A DNA stretch of 64,000 nucleotides. Origin: Saprospiraceae bacterium. Lineage in GTDB: Bacteria > Bacteroidota > Bacteroidia > Chitinophagales > Saprospiraceae. The notes beneath the pieces are model-generated. The model was given only the letters and a program-made list of their open reading frames with translations. It had not been told where the DNA came from and did not search any database. The position numbers and the translations under genes are program-made. This document shows positions 11,101 to 22,100 of this stretch, in pieces; positions within the stretch are counted from its first letter, which is position 1; each line of letters opens with the position of its first letter. The stretch covers positions 1-64,000 of the forward strand of contig JAHDEC010000009.1 in NCBI GenBank assembly GCA_020629035.1, read 5' to 3'.

Positions 11101-12407
11101 TAGATCCTGAGACTAAGAAAGTATTAACTACAGCATTTATTCCTTACGGTTCTGAATTGTTAGTTACTGATAAGCAAAAAATTGCTAAAGGAGATGTGCT
11201 TTGTAAGTGGGATCCATTTAACAACACCATTGTAACTGAATTCGCAGGTATTATCGAGTATGATGGTATCGAGGAAGGAGTTACCTACCGAACAGAGAGA
11301 GATGATCAAACAGGTTATACTGAGAAAATCATCATTGAAACAAAGAATAAGAAAATGATTCCTACACTGAAGATTGTTAGTCCAGGTGGAGAAGTCAAAA
11401 GATCGTATAACTTACCAGTAGGAGCCTACATCTCTATCGAAAATGGAGATGAAGTACAGACGGGACAAAGAATATCGAAAATACCTAGAAAACTAGGTTC
11501 TATTCAGGATATTACCGGTGGTCTTCCAAGAGTAACTGAATTATTTGAAGCAAGAAATCCTTCAAATCCAGCAGTGGTTTCTGAAATTGATGGAATCGTA
11601 ACTTTTGGTAAGCTTAAGAGAGGTAATAGAGAGTGTTTTGTAGAAGATGAGAAAACTTCGCAAAAGAGAAAGTACATGATTGGTAAAGGAAAATTACTTC
11701 TTGTTCAAGATGGTGATTTTGTAAGAGCCGGTACTAAACTTTCTGATGGAGCAACTTCTCCTTTTGATATCTTAAACATTAAAGGGCCATACGCAGTACA
11801 GCAGTACTTAGTTAATGGTGTTCAAGAAGTATATCGTTCTCAAGGTATCCAAATTAATGATAAGCATATCGAGGTAATTGTGCGCCAGATGCTAAGAAGG
11901 GTAGAAATTGAAGATGCAGGTGATACAACCTTCTTAGAAGGAGAAGCAGCAGAACGATACGATTTCTTCGAACAAAATGATTGGATATACGATAAGAAAG
12001 TAATTTTAGACGCAGGAGAATCTACTAAACTTAAGGTAGGTATGATTGTATCTGTTAGAAAATTACGAGAAGAAAACTCTTACTTAAAGCGTAATGATAA
12101 GAAAGTAGTACAATTTAGAGATGCTGTAGCAGCAACCTCTAAACCAATGCTTCAAGGTATTACAAGATCATCATTAGGTACAGTAAGTTGGATATCTGCA
12201 GCATCATTCCAGGAAACGACTAAAGTACTAAGTACCGCAGCCATTTCTGCGAAGAAAGATAATCTAATGGGACTTAAAGAAAATGTAATTGCTGGTAAAA
12301 ATATTCCAGCTGGTACAGGATTAAGAAAGTACCGAGGATTATATGTCGATAGAATTGAAGCAGAAGAAGTGGAAGAAGAATTAGAAGAAGTAGAAGCAGC
12401 TGAATAA
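8115..12407 (+). CDS. rpoC: DNA-directed RNA polymerase subunit beta'
   Basis: The beta' subunit carries the catalytic magnesium site. The 1430-aa protein has the N-terminal zinc site C67, C69, C82, C85, the absolutely conserved NADFDGD at 472-478 (three Asp bind Mg2+), and the second zinc cluster including C896, C903 and C906. The trigger-loop/bridge region contains [18 protein letters not shown]. The tail is acidic ([14 protein letters not shown]). It is the last gene of the cluster and is followed by a strong terminator. Confidence 0.99.
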   Translation: MSFKKQNIKQQKPFDSITISLCSPDDILERSFGEVLKPETINYRTYKPERDGLFCERIFGPVKDYECYCGKYKRIRYKGIVCDRCGVEVTEKKVRRERMGHIKLVVPVVHIWFFKSLPNKIGYILGIPSKKLETIIYYERYVVINPGVKEGEIEFKTLYTEEEYFQVLDTLPADNQLLDDSDPNKFVAKMGAEAIKDLLAKLDLDQLSYDLRHQAATETSRQRKSEALKRLRVVEGFRDGLTRIENRPEWTVIEYLPVIPPELRPLVPLDGGRFASSDLNDLYRRVIIRNNRLKRLIEIKAPEVILRNEKRMLQEAVDSLFDNSRKSNAVKAEGGRSLKSLSDVLKGKQGRFRQNLLGKRVDYSGRSVIVVGPTLKLHECGLPKGMASELFKPFIIRKLIERGIVKTVKSAKKLVDRKDPVIWEILENILKGHPILLNRAPTLHRLSIQAFQPKLIEGKAIQLHPLVCGAFNADFDGDQMAVHVPLGHAAILEAQLLMLSAHNMLNPQNGMPITLPSQDMVLGLYYLSKERPSTKENVVKGEGMTFYSLEEVEIAYSEGVVDLHAMIKVRADVDNENGELVKGIVETTVGRVLFNGAKPDSVPFINVLLTKKNLKLVINDLINRTNFTEAAEFLDKIKTMGFGWAFKAGLSFNLGDLITPSVKESALLNARTEVDEVWDNYNMGLITFNERYNQVIDKWTYADNKITENLMTELAAHKQGFNSVYMMLDSGARGSKQQIKQLAGLRGLMAKPKKSSDTGGAVIENPVLSNFLEGLSVQDYFISTHGARKGLADTALKTADAGYLTRRLVDVSQDVIIMETDCDTLRGLPTTAFIENDKIIQSLGDRIVGRYSLQDIYIPDTDELIVESGGYLSKDIVAKIEEAGIESVLIRSVLTCETKRGVCEKCYGKNLATGRICETGDAVGIIAAQSIGEPGTQLTLRTFHVGGIASVSKAESEITSKFDGVLEFDNVKTVSYSEKGVKAHIVLSRSGEIRIVDPETKKVLTTAFIPYGSELLVTDKQKIAKGDVLCKWDPFNNTIVTEFAGIIEYDGIEEGVTYRTERDDQTGYTEKIIIETKNKKMIPTLKIVSPGGEVKRSYNLPVGAYISIENGDEVQTGQRISKIPRKLGSIQDITGGLPRVTELFEARNPSNPAVVSEIDGIVTFGKLKRGNRECFVEDEKTSQKRKYMIGKGKLLLVQDGDFVRAGTKLSDGATSPFDILNIKGPYAVQQYLVNGVQEVYRSQGIQINDKHIEVIVRQMLRRVEIEDAGDTTFLEGEAAERYDFFEQNDWIYDKKVILDAGESTKLKVGMIVSVRKLREENSYLKRNDKKVVQFRDAVAATSKPMLQGITRSSLGTVSWISAASFQETTKVLSTAAISAKKDNLMGLKENVIAGKNIPAGTGLRKYRGLYVDRIEAEEVEEELEEVEAAE

Positions 12408-12430
12408 GATATCAGCTAGCAGCATAAATA

Positions 12431-12465
12431 AAAAAGAGCTCAAACATTGTTTGAGCTCTTTTTTT
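12431..12465. terminator. Bidirectional intrinsic terminator after rpoC
   Basis: A perfect 15-bp stem (12431-12445 with 12449-12463) around a 3-nt loop, with A-tract before and T-tract after, so it works on both strands. It lies between rpoC (plus) and the riboflavin synthase gene (minus), which converge here. Confidence 0.93.
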
Positions 12466-12505
12466 ATAAACTATTTTTAATGCCTGAACAAGAAGCTACA
12501 TAAAG

Positions 12506-13090
12506 TTAGAACTTCAGATTCCGCTGTATATATTTTCCAAGAATATCAAATTCTAAGTTTACAGGACTACCAATCTCAAGGTCTTTGAAGTTAGTATGTT
12601 CATGTGTATAAGGAATAATACCTACCTTAAAATGATTCTTGCCTGGATCGATAACTGTTAAGCTAATACCATTTACCGTGATAGAACCTTTACTAACAAT
12701 CAATTTTGCAAAACTAGGATCAAAAGAAAATTGATAATACCAACTGCCATCTAATTGCTCAATATTGATACATTTACCTACGGTGTCAACATGTCCCTGA
12801 ACAAAATGACCATCCATTCGCTGATTAGCCACTACACAACGCTCTATATTTACTAGACTGCCTTCTTTCCAAGCCCCAAGGTTTGTTAAATCTATTGTTT
12901 CTTTAATAGCCGTCACAACATGTTTGCCCGATTCCTTTTTTACCACCGTCAAACAGGCACCATCATGGGCTATTGATTGGTCAATGTAGCTTTCATCTGA
13001 GACAGGAGAAGAAACGGTAAAATGTACATTACTTCCTTCGTGCTCTATGAGCTCCACTTTTCCAAGCGCTTCTATTATTCCTGAAAACAT
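12506..13090 (-). CDS. ribE: Riboflavin synthase, alpha subunit
   Basis: Converts two 6,7-dimethyl-8-ribityllumazines into riboflavin and a pyrimidine, the last step of vitamin B2 synthesis. The 194-aa protein starts with the invariant MFSGIIE and shows two homologous lumazine-binding halves: the first with DGACLTV (about residues 43-49) and the second with GHVD (about 100) and VNGISLTV (about 143-150). Length is normal. It begins 2 bases after the upstream beta-barrel gene stops, so the two are probably co-transcribed. Other riboflavin genes are not nearby. Confidence 0.96.
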   Translation of the reverse strand: MFSGIIEALGKVELIEHEGSNVHFTVSSPVSDESYIDQSIAHDGACLTVVKKESGKHVVTAIKETIDLTNLGAWKEGSLVNIERCVVANQRMDGHFVQGHVDTVGKCINIEQLDGSWYYQFSFDPSFAKLIVSKGSITVNGISLTVIDPGKNHFKVGIIPYTHEHTNFKDLEIGSPVNLEFDILGKYIQRNLKF

Positions 13091-13092
13091 AA

Positions 13093-13725
13093 TTAAAAGT
13101 TATAAGTAGCTGCTAACCAATATTCAATTACATTACCTTGAACGCTACCAGCAGATGGTAAAAAGACGGTATTGTCTCTAACTACGTTACTACCTACAAA
13201 TAGGATTTCAGCTCCAAATACCCAGTCACCAAAGCCACTGGCATAACCTCCGCCTATCATTGGACTCCAAGCATTGTTTCTTTTCGCATCTGGAATTTCA
13301 GCAACGGTGTCTGTGGTTGCCAAACTATGAAAATCATACTCAAACTGTAAATAGAATTGTTGTAAAAACTTGACACGTACAAGAGGTCCAAATCCAAAGT
13401 GCGACCAACTTTCACTTGGAGCGAAAGCACCAGGGTCGTAGAAGTTGTACTCATATTTTAAAGCCAATCCAGTACTTAAGAAGTTATTAATTTTATAACT
13501 AGCCGCAGATTTTAAACCAAACCTTAAAAATCTTCCTAACTGGATGTTACCTAATCTGATGTCGTAGCTCAAATTATCCATAAATGCAGGACGAATTTCC
13601 TGTTTTTCGACGATTTCGGTTTTCGATTCTCTTTTCTTCTTTTTCTTACTCCTTTGTCCGTATAAATCAGTGTTTACACCTAGTATAATACCGACAAATA
13701 CTAAGATTAATATAGGGTTTTTCAT
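13093..13725 (-). CDS. Predicted outer-membrane beta-barrel protein, function unknown
   Basis: The 210-aa protein has an N-terminal signal peptide (hydrophobic ILILVFVGIILGV, cleavage likely near LYGQ), then a short basic stretch SKKKKKRESK, and then alternating aromatic and polar strands ending in a C-terminal Phe (WLAATYNF), typical of outer-membrane barrels inserted by BamA. I do not recognise a specific family. It precedes ribE in a likely two-gene unit and diverges from the PKD protease gene across 115 bases. A transport or structural role would be a guess. Confidence 0.7.
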   Translation of the reverse strand: MKNPILILVFVGIILGVNTDLYGQRSKKKKKRESKTEIVEKQEIRPAFMDNLSYDIRLGNIQLGRFLRFGLKSAASYKINNFLSTGLALKYEYNFYDPGAFAPSESWSHFGFGPLVRVKFLQQFYLQFEYDFHSLATTDTVAEIPDAKRNNAWSPMIGGGYASGFGDWVFGAEILFVGSNVVRDNTVFLPSAGSVQGNVIEYWLAATYNF

Positions 13726-13840
13726 GATTTTTTAATTTTCTGAGTTATTTTAGTGCTTATGTTAGACGCTATTTTTAGCTTAGAGTAACATATCCTTAGA
13801 ATTCCTAATTTGACTTTAAAAAATAAATTACAGACAGAGT

Positions 13841-16800
13841 ATGAAGCATCACTTTTCTATCCTTTTTACACTTATTTTTCTTTTTACTAACAGCATTGCG
13901 GAGGCAAATATTGCAAATAATTCCTTAAGCATATTTAAAAGTTCTGCTAAAGTTCGGTCAGCCGACCTAGGTTTCGACTATGTTAGTTTAAAAATCGACA
14001 AAGACGTCTACAAAGAACTGATGAATAAACGATCAGAATCTTTAGTAATTGAAATTCCGTACTTAGATGGCGAAACTATCACACTCTTCTTAGAGCGATA
14101 TGAGATGGTAACAGCGGATTTCACAGTAAAAGATTCTGAATTGGGAATCATTGATTACACACCTGGTTTGTTTTATCGGGGAGTTGACGAGTACGGAGGT
14201 CTTGCTGCAATGTCGTTTTTTAAAGATGATATAATGGGTATAGTTTCTCTGGTAAATAAGGGAGGTGTATTAAATATTGGTCGAATGGAGAATGCGAAAT
14301 CAAGCGACGAATTCGTAATGTTCAATGATCAGAATTTACCGCCACAAGACTTTGAGTGTGGAGCAGAAAAACTTCCAAACTACTATGAAAGAGCACAAAA
14401 ATCTATCGATAGTCAGATAGACAATCCACAAAGAATGATGGATTGCATTAATATGTACTTGGAAGGAAGTTATAGTTTATTTCTTAATAAAGGTTCAGTT
14501 ACTGCGGCAACAGATTATCTGCTTGGAATGTGGAATCCAGTTGCAACAATTTTTAGTAATGAAGGAGTAATTACTAATGTGAGTGATATTATGATTCACT
14601 CTTCCCCTGATGGTTATAGTGGGAGTGATGGAGATTACTTAGATGATTTTGGAACTAACGTACAATCCACTATGACGGCAGATTTAGGTCACCTTTGTTA
14701 CCTAAACGGACCAGGTGGTGGGTTGGCTTGGGTTGATGTTTTATGCAGTTCGCCTTTCTATAGAACTGCCTACAGTAATATTGGTTCAAACTACAATAAC
14801 TTTCCGAGTTACTCTTGGACTGTAAATGTAGTTGCGCATGAAACAGGACACAATATTGGTTCACCTCACACACAAAGTTGTAATTGGCCAGGTGGAGCCA
14901 TTGATGGGTGTGTTTCCTCTGAGGGCAGTTGTTCAGATGGTCCAGTGGTATCTTGTGGGACAATTATGAGTTATTGCCACGCAGCATCACCGTTTTGCAT
15001 TGATTTTAACCAGGGTTTTGGACCTCTACCAGGAAATCTGATTTTAAATAGAACAAATAGTGCAAGCTGTCTTGGAGGATGCGATCCATTTAGTCCGAAT
15101 GCTGCGCCTCAGGCAGAATTTAGCGCTTTTCTTGCTTACGAATGCGCAACAGATCCAGGTGAAGTATGGTTTACTGACGAATCATCTAACAATCCGACTA
15201 GTTGGTATTGGGAATTTGAAGGAGGTACACCAGCAACCAGTACGGATCAAAACCCAATAGTTACTTATTTTGATCCAGGGGAGTTTACAGTAAGCCTTAC
15301 CGTAACTAATGCCGGAGGAAATGATACAGAAACTAAATTCGGAGAAATAGAAATTTTGCCTGGACCAATTTCAGACTTTGAAGTACAATTGCTAGAGGCT
15401 ACTATATTTACAACAAACTTCTCGCAAAATGCGGATGATTACTTTTGGGATTTTGGAAATGGAGATGATGAAGACATTTTCCAGCCTGTTTACACCTATG
15501 AAGATGATGGAACGTATACTATTACTCTATATGCGGAGAGCGATGACTGTGGAACGGACACTCACGAAGTGGAAATTACAGTAGCTACTCCTCCAGTTGC
15601 AGGATTTTCAATCGATACCATGTATGGATGTGCACCTTTGGCAGTTGAATTTAATGATGGTTCTTCTTCGAACGTTGCTGATTATTTATGGATAACGCCT
15701 GGCGCTGACCCTGATACTAGCTATGTTCCTAATCCGGTGGTTGTTTATAACTCATCGGGAGTATATCCTGTTACTTTAATTGTTGGAAATCCACAAGGAA
15801 TGGATACACTAACATATCTTGATACTATTACTGTGTTGGATTTACCTACGGGTGATTTTACATTCAGCACAGTATTGGATACTGCTTACTTCGCTGACAA
15901 CACAGAAAGTGCAGATTCGTTGTATTGGGATTTTGGTGATGGGTCCAATGCTATTAATGTTGCAAACCCAGCACATGGTTATTTAGCCAGTGGAGATTAT
16001 GAAGTAATCCTTCATACAACTAATGAATGTGGAACTCAGTACGATACGAGTATAGTGAGTATTTCGCTCTTGCCAGTTGCAGGCTTCAATAATGATTTGG
16101 CTGGTGGTTGTGCTGATTTAGATGTAAGCTTTACAAATACTAGTATAAACGCAGATTCCATATCATGGTATTTTGCTGGAGGTACTCCAGAAGTCAGTGA
16201 TCAACAAAGCGTTACAGTTAATTATGATGCAGCGGGCACTTATGATGTTATACTTTATGCATTTAATGAATTAGGTGTAGATACAGTAGAAATGCTAACC
16301 TTAATTGATGTAATTGATGTGCCATCTGCAGATTTTGACGCCAATCAGAATACTTCTACGAACTTTGATTTTGTAGCCCTTGATGGAGCTGCTGATAGCT
16401 ATACATGGGATTTTGGTGATGGTAACACTAGTGCGATTGCAAATCCAAATCATGAGTACACATTACCTGATGTCTATACAGTTACCTTAGTTACTGAAAA
16501 TGAATGTGGTAGTTCTAGCACAACACAATCAGTGACTGTATCATTTGATCCAGTAGTATCTTTCGAAGCTAGCGGACAAACGGGCTGTGTACCTTATACG
16601 GTTCAATATCAGAATACTTCGTTTGCAGGTACAAGTTTTGAATGGACGTTCCCAGGAGGAACACCAGCAAGTTCAACTGATGAAAACCCTACGGTAATTT
16701 ATGAAACAGCTGGAGTTTATGATGTGACCTTAGAAGCAACTAATCAGTTTGGAACAAGCACGGAAACATATACTGAGTTTATTGCAGCTGAAGATGTACC

Positions 16801-18697
16801 TATGGTGGATTTCAGTTACAATGTAAATGGTGCAATGGTTGAATTTATGGCCATTGGAAACGCGGATACTTGGTCTTGGGATTTCGGTGATGGAATGACT
16901 GGAATGGGAGCAAATGTTAATTATACTTTTGATGCAGAAGACATCTACAATGTTACCTTAATTGGATCGAATGGTTGTGGAGAAGTGGAGCAAAGCTATG
17001 AGGTCGTGGCTTATTCAGCACCAACAGCCGGTTTTAGTCTTGCCAATAGCGTGTATTGTGTAGGTGAGGAAATTGCGTTTGAAAATAACTCATCAGATAA
17101 CAGTACATCATATAGCTGGAATTTTGAAGGAGCAGATACAGCATCAAGTTCAGAAGAGAATCCAATTATAACCTACAGCCAAGTTGGAACTTATGATGTA
17201 AGCTTAACCGTTTCAAATCCAGTAGGAGAGGATGTGGATATGCAGTCATCTGTTATCACGATCATGGATGTACCGACCGTAGCTTTTAGTTCGAGTTCTA
17301 TCCAACTAAGTTTTGATTTCGAAAATTTAAGTGAAGGATCAGAAAACTGTGTTTGGGATTTTGGAGATGGTAATACATCAACAGACTCAGACCCAAGTCA
17401 TACCTATACTTCGGAAGGAGAATTTACAGTAACGCTAACTTGTGAAAACATGTGCGGTCAAACAGTAGAAACTCAGACAGTAACAGCAAGCTTAGCGCCA
17501 TCTGCTTCATTTACTTACGAAATATTAGAGCCATGTGCTCCAGCGACTATACAGTTTACAAGCAACTCAAATGGAAATGTACAATCTACTATGTGGACAT
17601 TTGAAGGTGGTAATCCAGCTACTTCAGACGAAGCAAATCCAACAGTTACCTTTAATAATGCTGGGGACTTCAACGTAAGCTTAACAGTAAGCGATGGTAT
17701 AACATCAGATGTTGCAACTGATCAAGTGGTAGTGCTTGGTTTACCTGAGTCAGGGATGTCATTATCAGCAGCAGGACCAGTCGTTACTGGCCAGGCAGCG
17801 GGTGATTTTGATTTTGAGTGGCAATATGATGGGAACATCATTGGAATAAATAATATGCTAGAGTATACCTTCTCAGAAAATGGGACATACGAGATTATAT
17901 TAGAAGCGACTAATGAATGTGGCACCAGCGTTTATGCTGAAACGGTAGAAATCACAGCATTCCCGAATGCTAATTTCACAACAGAATATGCAGAAGCTTG
18001 TGCACCGGCAAAAGTGGATTTAATAGGTTCAGAGGTTGACGGTGGAACGTACTTATGGACTATGAATGGAGGAGCAGTAATTGACGATCCAACGGCTGCA
18101 TCGACTACTGCAACTATCGAAAACTCTGGAAACTATACCGTATCATTATCAGTATCTAATGAATATGGATCTGATAGCTACACAGAAACTAATAACTATA
18201 CTATTATACCACTGCCTTATGCACAAATAAACTTCCAGTTTATAGATGGAGTGTTTACTGGTGAAAGTGACGATGATAATGCGACTGAACACGAATGGGA
18301 TTTTGGCAATGGAGATACAGCTTCTGGGAAAAACATTGAGTATACTTATGAAACACCAGGTGTTTATCTAGTAACGCTGAGCGTAAGCAACGCTTGTGGT
18401 ACAGACATGACGAGTTTCTCTGTAGAAGTTCAGACAAGTGATGTTGAAGATTTTGAAAGTTATGGATTAAATGCATATCCTAATCCAATAAAGGATGTTT
18501 TAAATCTTTCAATCCCTAGCGACCTGGTTGGTGTTCAAGCAAGCCTTGTAAACGTTAATGGAAAAGTGGTTTATAACGCAGCATTGACCCAAGAAATGAC
18601 AGAGATAGACACAGAATATCTATCAGCAGGAGTATATGTTTTATATATTCTAAGCGAAGATTGGCAAGCAGCTAAAAAAGTAATTAAGATAGACTAA
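13841..18697 (+). CDS. Secreted metzincin-type metalloprotease with 14 PKD domains and a type A T9SS signal
   Basis: The 1618-aa protein is predicted to be a secreted or surface protease. It has a signal peptide (1-22), a pro-like region, then a zinc site H333ETGHNIGSPH343 (the HExxHxxGxxH metzincin motif) with the Met-turn TIMSY shortly after, as in reprolysin/M12-like peptidases. From about residue 420 to 1535 there are 14 PKD beta-sandwich domains (WDFGDG or WxFxGG cores). Residues 1543-1618 form a type A type IX secretion sorting domain (YPNPIKDVLNLSI ... GVYVLYI ... KVIKID). Odd and even PKD domains differ systematically, giving seven two-domain units. The substrate is unknown. A terminator follows at 18725. 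Confidence 0.9.
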   Translation: MKHHFSILFTLIFLFTNSIAEANIANNSLSIFKSSAKVRSADLGFDYVSLKIDKDVYKELMNKRSESLVIEIPYLDGETITLFLERYEMVTADFTVKDSELGIIDYTPGLFYRGVDEYGGLAAMSFFKDDIMGIVSLVNKGGVLNIGRMENAKSSDEFVMFNDQNLPPQDFECGAEKLPNYYERAQKSIDSQIDNPQRMMDCINMYLEGSYSLFLNKGSVTAATDYLLGMWNPVATIFSNEGVITNVSDIMIHSSPDGYSGSDGDYLDDFGTNVQSTMTADLGHLCYLNGPGGGLAWVDVLCSSPFYRTAYSNIGSNYNNFPSYSWTVNVVAHETGHNIGSPHTQSCNWPGGAIDGCVSSEGSCSDGPVVSCGTIMSYCHAASPFCIDFNQGFGPLPGNLILNRTNSASCLGGCDPFSPNAAPQAEFSAFLAYECATDPGEVWFTDESSNNPTSWYWEFEGGTPATSTDQNPIVTYFDPGEFTVSLTVTNAGGNDTETKFGEIEILPGPISDFEVQLLEATIFTTNFSQNADDYFWDFGNGDDEDIFQPVYTYEDDGTYTITLYAESDDCGTDTHEVEITVATPPVAGFSIDTMYGCAPLAVEFNDGSSSNVADYLWITPGADPDTSYVPNPVVVYNSSGVYPVTLIVGNPQGMDTLTYLDTITVLDLPTGDFTFSTVLDTAYFADNTESADSLYWDFGDGSNAINVANPAHGYLASGDYEVILHTTNECGTQYDTSIVSISLLPVAGFNNDLAGGCADLDVSFTNTSINADSISWYFAGGTPEVSDQQSVTVNYDAAGTYDVILYAFNELGVDTVEMLTLIDVIDVPSADFDANQNTSTNFDFVALDGAADSYTWDFGDGNTSAIANPNHEYTLPDVYTVTLVTENECGSSSTTQSVTVSFDPVVSFEASGQTGCVPYTVQYQNTSFAGTSFEWTFPGGTPASSTDENPTVIYETAGVYDVTLEATNQFGTSTETYTEFIAAEDVPMVDFSYNVNGAMVEFMAIGNADTWSWDFGDGMTGMGANVNYTFDAEDIYNVTLIGSNGCGEVEQSYEVVAYSAPTAGFSLANSVYCVGEEIAFENNSSDNSTSYSWNFEGADTASSSEENPIITYSQVGTYDVSLTVSNPVGEDVDMQSSVITIMDVPTVAFSSSSIQLSFDFENLSEGSENCVWDFGDGNTSTDSDPSHTYTSEGEFTVTLTCENMCGQTVETQTVTASLAPSASFTYEILEPCAPATIQFTSNSNGNVQSTMWTFEGGNPATSDEANPTVTFNNAGDFNVSLTVSDGITSDVATDQVVVLGLPESGMSLSAAGPVVTGQAAGDFDFEWQYDGNIIGINNMLEYTFSENGTYEIILEATNECGTSVYAETVEITAFPNANFTTEYAEACAPAKVDLIGSEVDGGTYLWTMNGGAVIDDPTAASTTATIENSGNYTVSLSVSNEYGSDSYTETNNYTIIPLPYAQINFQFIDGVFTGESDDDNATEHEWDFGNGDTASGKNIEYTYETPGVYLVTLSVSNACGTDMTSFSVEVQTSDVEDFESYGLNAYPNPIKDVLNLSIPSDLVGVQASLVNVNGKVVYNAALTQEMTEIDTEYLSAGVYVLYILSEDWQAAKKVIKID

Positions 18698-19117
18698 GTA
18701 TAGTTAAAGCTTAATAAAAAGAAGTGGTCGTATACTAAGATAGAGTGTACGACCATTTTTATTGAAATGGACACTGGACACAAAAAAAAACTTTTACCCC
18801 TATTATTGGCACAATTTTTTATCTATTTAGAGTAATTAGGTAATTTTTACTACTTTAGCAACCAATCAATGAACGCCTCTGTTGGGCTCCCCGAGAAAAC
18901 ATTACCCTTGATACAGGTAATAGACATGCGACTCCACGTTTACGACTACTTATACACAAGTTGTTTGTATTAGACTTTTATGCAACATTTAAAATTTTGA
19001 AATAAGAAATATTATTTATTTCTATATTTCAAGGCATCAGAAATCATGAAGATGGTATCTGTATACATAGGGTCTAATTAAACCTGATAATGAAATTTTA
19101 ACACAAAAGATATTCGT
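18698..19117 (+). other. 420-nt gap: terminator, then long leader of the 3900-aa gene
   Basis: After the terminator at 18725-18760 the sequence is very AT-rich except for a patch at about 18872-18945 that is clearly richer in G+C. A TACTTTAG box at 18851-18858 resembles a Bacteroidota -7 element. A 34-codon reading frame (ATG 18869, stop 18971-18973) fits directly behind it, but its codons (CTC, CCC, GAG, GCC) are unlike the neighbours. Short complementary pieces such as ATTACC/GGTAAT (18901-18906 with 18915-18920) suggest an RNA fold. I cannot assign it to a known riboswitch or small RNA. Confidence 0.4.
18725..18760 (+). terminator. Intrinsic terminator after the PKD protease gene
   Basis: A 12-bp stem (18725-18736 with 18744-18755, one G-T pair) and 7-nt loop are followed at once by TTTTT, 28 bases after the stop codon. 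This separates the protease transcript from the next giant gene. Confidence 0.88.
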
Positions 19118-22100
19118 ATGAAAAAAGTTTTACTTTTTACATTTTTATTTATTGGATTGTTGGGTACTGACGTAATAAGTCAGTCCATTGATTGTATTTC
19201 CGAAAGCGGATCGCCAGCAACCACTTTACCTGCGCCTGGTGATATTATTATTGATAACACAGGTTCTGGAGATGAAGGAGATTATACCTCAGTAGCATTG
19301 GGTACTACATCAACTATGTTTTTCAACTTTACAGTAGGAACCAACGGTTCATATAATTTTGCTGTAAGTAGTTCGACAGGTGGCGCTAGTGGAATCAGCT
19401 ACGCCATTTTTGATCTTGCTGGAGGATGCCCAGGTAGTATTGCAGAATTGGGGACAGTAACTGCAGGAGGTGGACCATCCACTGAACTTAACTGTTTAGA
19501 AAGTGGAACTGAATATATGCTAGTCATTGCTACTGAAGACACAGAGGAGGGAATGATCGAATTCAATGTAACGATGTCCATGGCTGCTCCTACCAATGAC
19601 CTATGTTCATCTGCTATTGCAGCTACAGATGGGATGTTAGTAGATAATACCTGCGATCTAGATGGGATTATTTGGTACTCTTATACTTATTCTGGGGCTG
19701 GAGACTTGGAAGATTTGAATATTGGACTAACAGGAGGAACCTTAGGTTCTCCATTTATCTATGATGTATTTGCAGTTGCCTGCTCAGGTACTACCTTGTT
19801 TTCTGGAGAATCTCCATCTGAACTCATTGAATGTTTGCAACCAGGTGATGTAATACTTTTTGGTGTTGGAAATGATATGCCTGATTATGGAAATTTCACC
19901 ATAAACCTGACGGAAGCAGATAATTCGGTTGTTAATGAAATATGTGATGATGCCACGCTTATAAGTGAGGTAGGGAATAGTAATGGAGTCTTAGAATGTT
20001 TAGAATTAGAAGTGTTAAATAATAATACTGATGCTTGTGCTGATCCTGAAGCAACTGGTGGAGCTTGCGGAATAGATCCACCGACTGCTGGTGAAGCTTC
20101 ATCTGGAGATCCAGGAGTGTGGTATACCTTTACCACAGGTACTGATATTGAAGAATTTGAATTTGTTGGTGCGGGTAACTTTGAAGTGTTTACCGGAGCA
20201 TGTGGCGCCTTGACTTCCCTTGGTTGTGCAGGTCCATTTGTAAATACTACGGCTGGGACTCAATATTGGGTATTAGTCTCTGGCGGTCCAGTTACCGTTC
20301 AATCTTTACCAACAACAGCCCCTACCAATGATCTTTGTCCAGGTACGGGAGTTGCTATAGGTGTAGGAACCACAAATGGAGATAACAGATGTGCCACTAT
20401 GGATGCACTGGTAACTTGTGAATCAGACCACGTAGTATACTACGAATACACAGTAGGTGCAACCAATGAAGATCTTACGATTACTTTAACTGCCGATGCT
20501 GGAGGAGCATACCCAATGGGTGCTGGTTCAGTATCCGTTTGGGAAGATTGCGTAGGAACAGATACGGATGTTGCTGTTTGGGATGAAGTAAATGGCGATG
20601 GTATTTCTTGTACTTTGGGTATGCCGGTTGATTTAACTTGTGTGCCTGCAGGAACGACGATAGTAATCGCCGTGGGTTCTTCAACAACCAATGCTGGAGC
20701 ATTTGAATTGGATATAACGGCTGCGACCTCCACATCAATTCCAGCAAATGATGATTGTGGTAACGCCGTAACATTAACAAATGGAACTGTAATAGCTGGA
20801 GATAACAGTTGCTCTTCTTTAGTGGGCGGTGAAGTTTTAGGTAGTTGTTCTACTGGAGATGAAAATGGATCAGTATGGTATACCTATACAGCTACAAGTG
20901 ATTTACAAAATGTTACTTTTACTTTAACTCCGGGAGGCGTAACTGGTCAATATGTAGCTGCATATGATGGGTGTACTGGTGCTGAATTAGCGCTAGCAGG
21001 TAACCCATCATGTGATGTGACTGAGATAATGATTGAATGTGTGAAAAATGGTGATGTAATTGCTATCCAAGTTGCTTCTGATTTGAGTACAGCTGGTGCT
21101 TTTACAATTGTGGCGAATGAAACAGCCTCTGTAGCGGGAGACTCTTGTGAAGATCCAATCTTCGATGTGAGTTCACATATACTAGAATGTGGAGAAACAA
21201 TGATGTTTGATGCTGACCCGAATGCATGTCCTGATCCAGATCAAGCGACTTGTACTTCGACTACGGATCCAGGAGTTTGGTATTATTTTGAGGTAGACCC
21301 TGATATTCCTGAAATATTAATCACGGGTGCTTCATTTGAGTTATTTTCTCAGCCGACTATGAATCCAGCTTTTGATTGTACAGCATTGACTTCTTTGGGT
21401 TGTGCCAGTCCAATGTTGATTCCAGATCCTGCTTTAGGATATTTAATCTTGGTGACAGGTACTACAGGTTCAGTTACTATTACACCATCACCTAATCCAG
21501 TTTCTGTGAACGAAGACTGTGCAACGCCAACTATGGCAAATGCAGGCACTACACCTGGAAATAATGTTTGTGCGTCTGCTGGAGCTGCCTGTGGCGGTTC
21601 GAATGATGGACACGTAGTTTACTTCTCTTATATGACAGGCGCATTGCCAGAAGATATAACGATAGATTTAAATGCGAGTGGAATGGCTCCAGCAATGACT
21701 GATGGGTCGATTATAGTTACTGAAGACTGTAGTGGAGCTAATACAAATGTAGTAATCTGGGATCAAGTAAATATGACAGGAGAAGCTTGTGACGGTCTAA
21801 ATGAAAATGTAGAATTAAGCTGTGTACCAGCTAATACAACTATAATTATTGCTATTGGTAGTGATGATCAAGGAGATTCGGGAGCGGGTCCAGCTGAAGT
21901 AGGAAATTTTGACTTAGTTATAACTACTGCAGATCCTACACCTGCCAATGATGAGTGTACGGCCTCGACTAATATACCATCAAGTGGTGTTGCATTAACC
22001 ATGGAATCTAATGCTTGTGCAACTTACGACATTGATGTAGGATCATGTGGGGGCGAACCTGGACAAGGTGAGTCAAGTGTATGGTATGATTATGTATTGT

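Noticed and set aside
18950-18958. A single perfect DnaA box (TTATACACA) in the leader of the giant gene
   Set aside because: One isolated 9-mer with one free position is expected by chance in an AT-rich 64-kb window; no partner box or cluster is nearby.
18869-18973. 34-codon ORF in the leader
   Set aside because: Codons CTC, CCC, GAG and GCC are rare in the neighbouring genes and there is no ribosome-binding sequence; kept only as part of the leader description.
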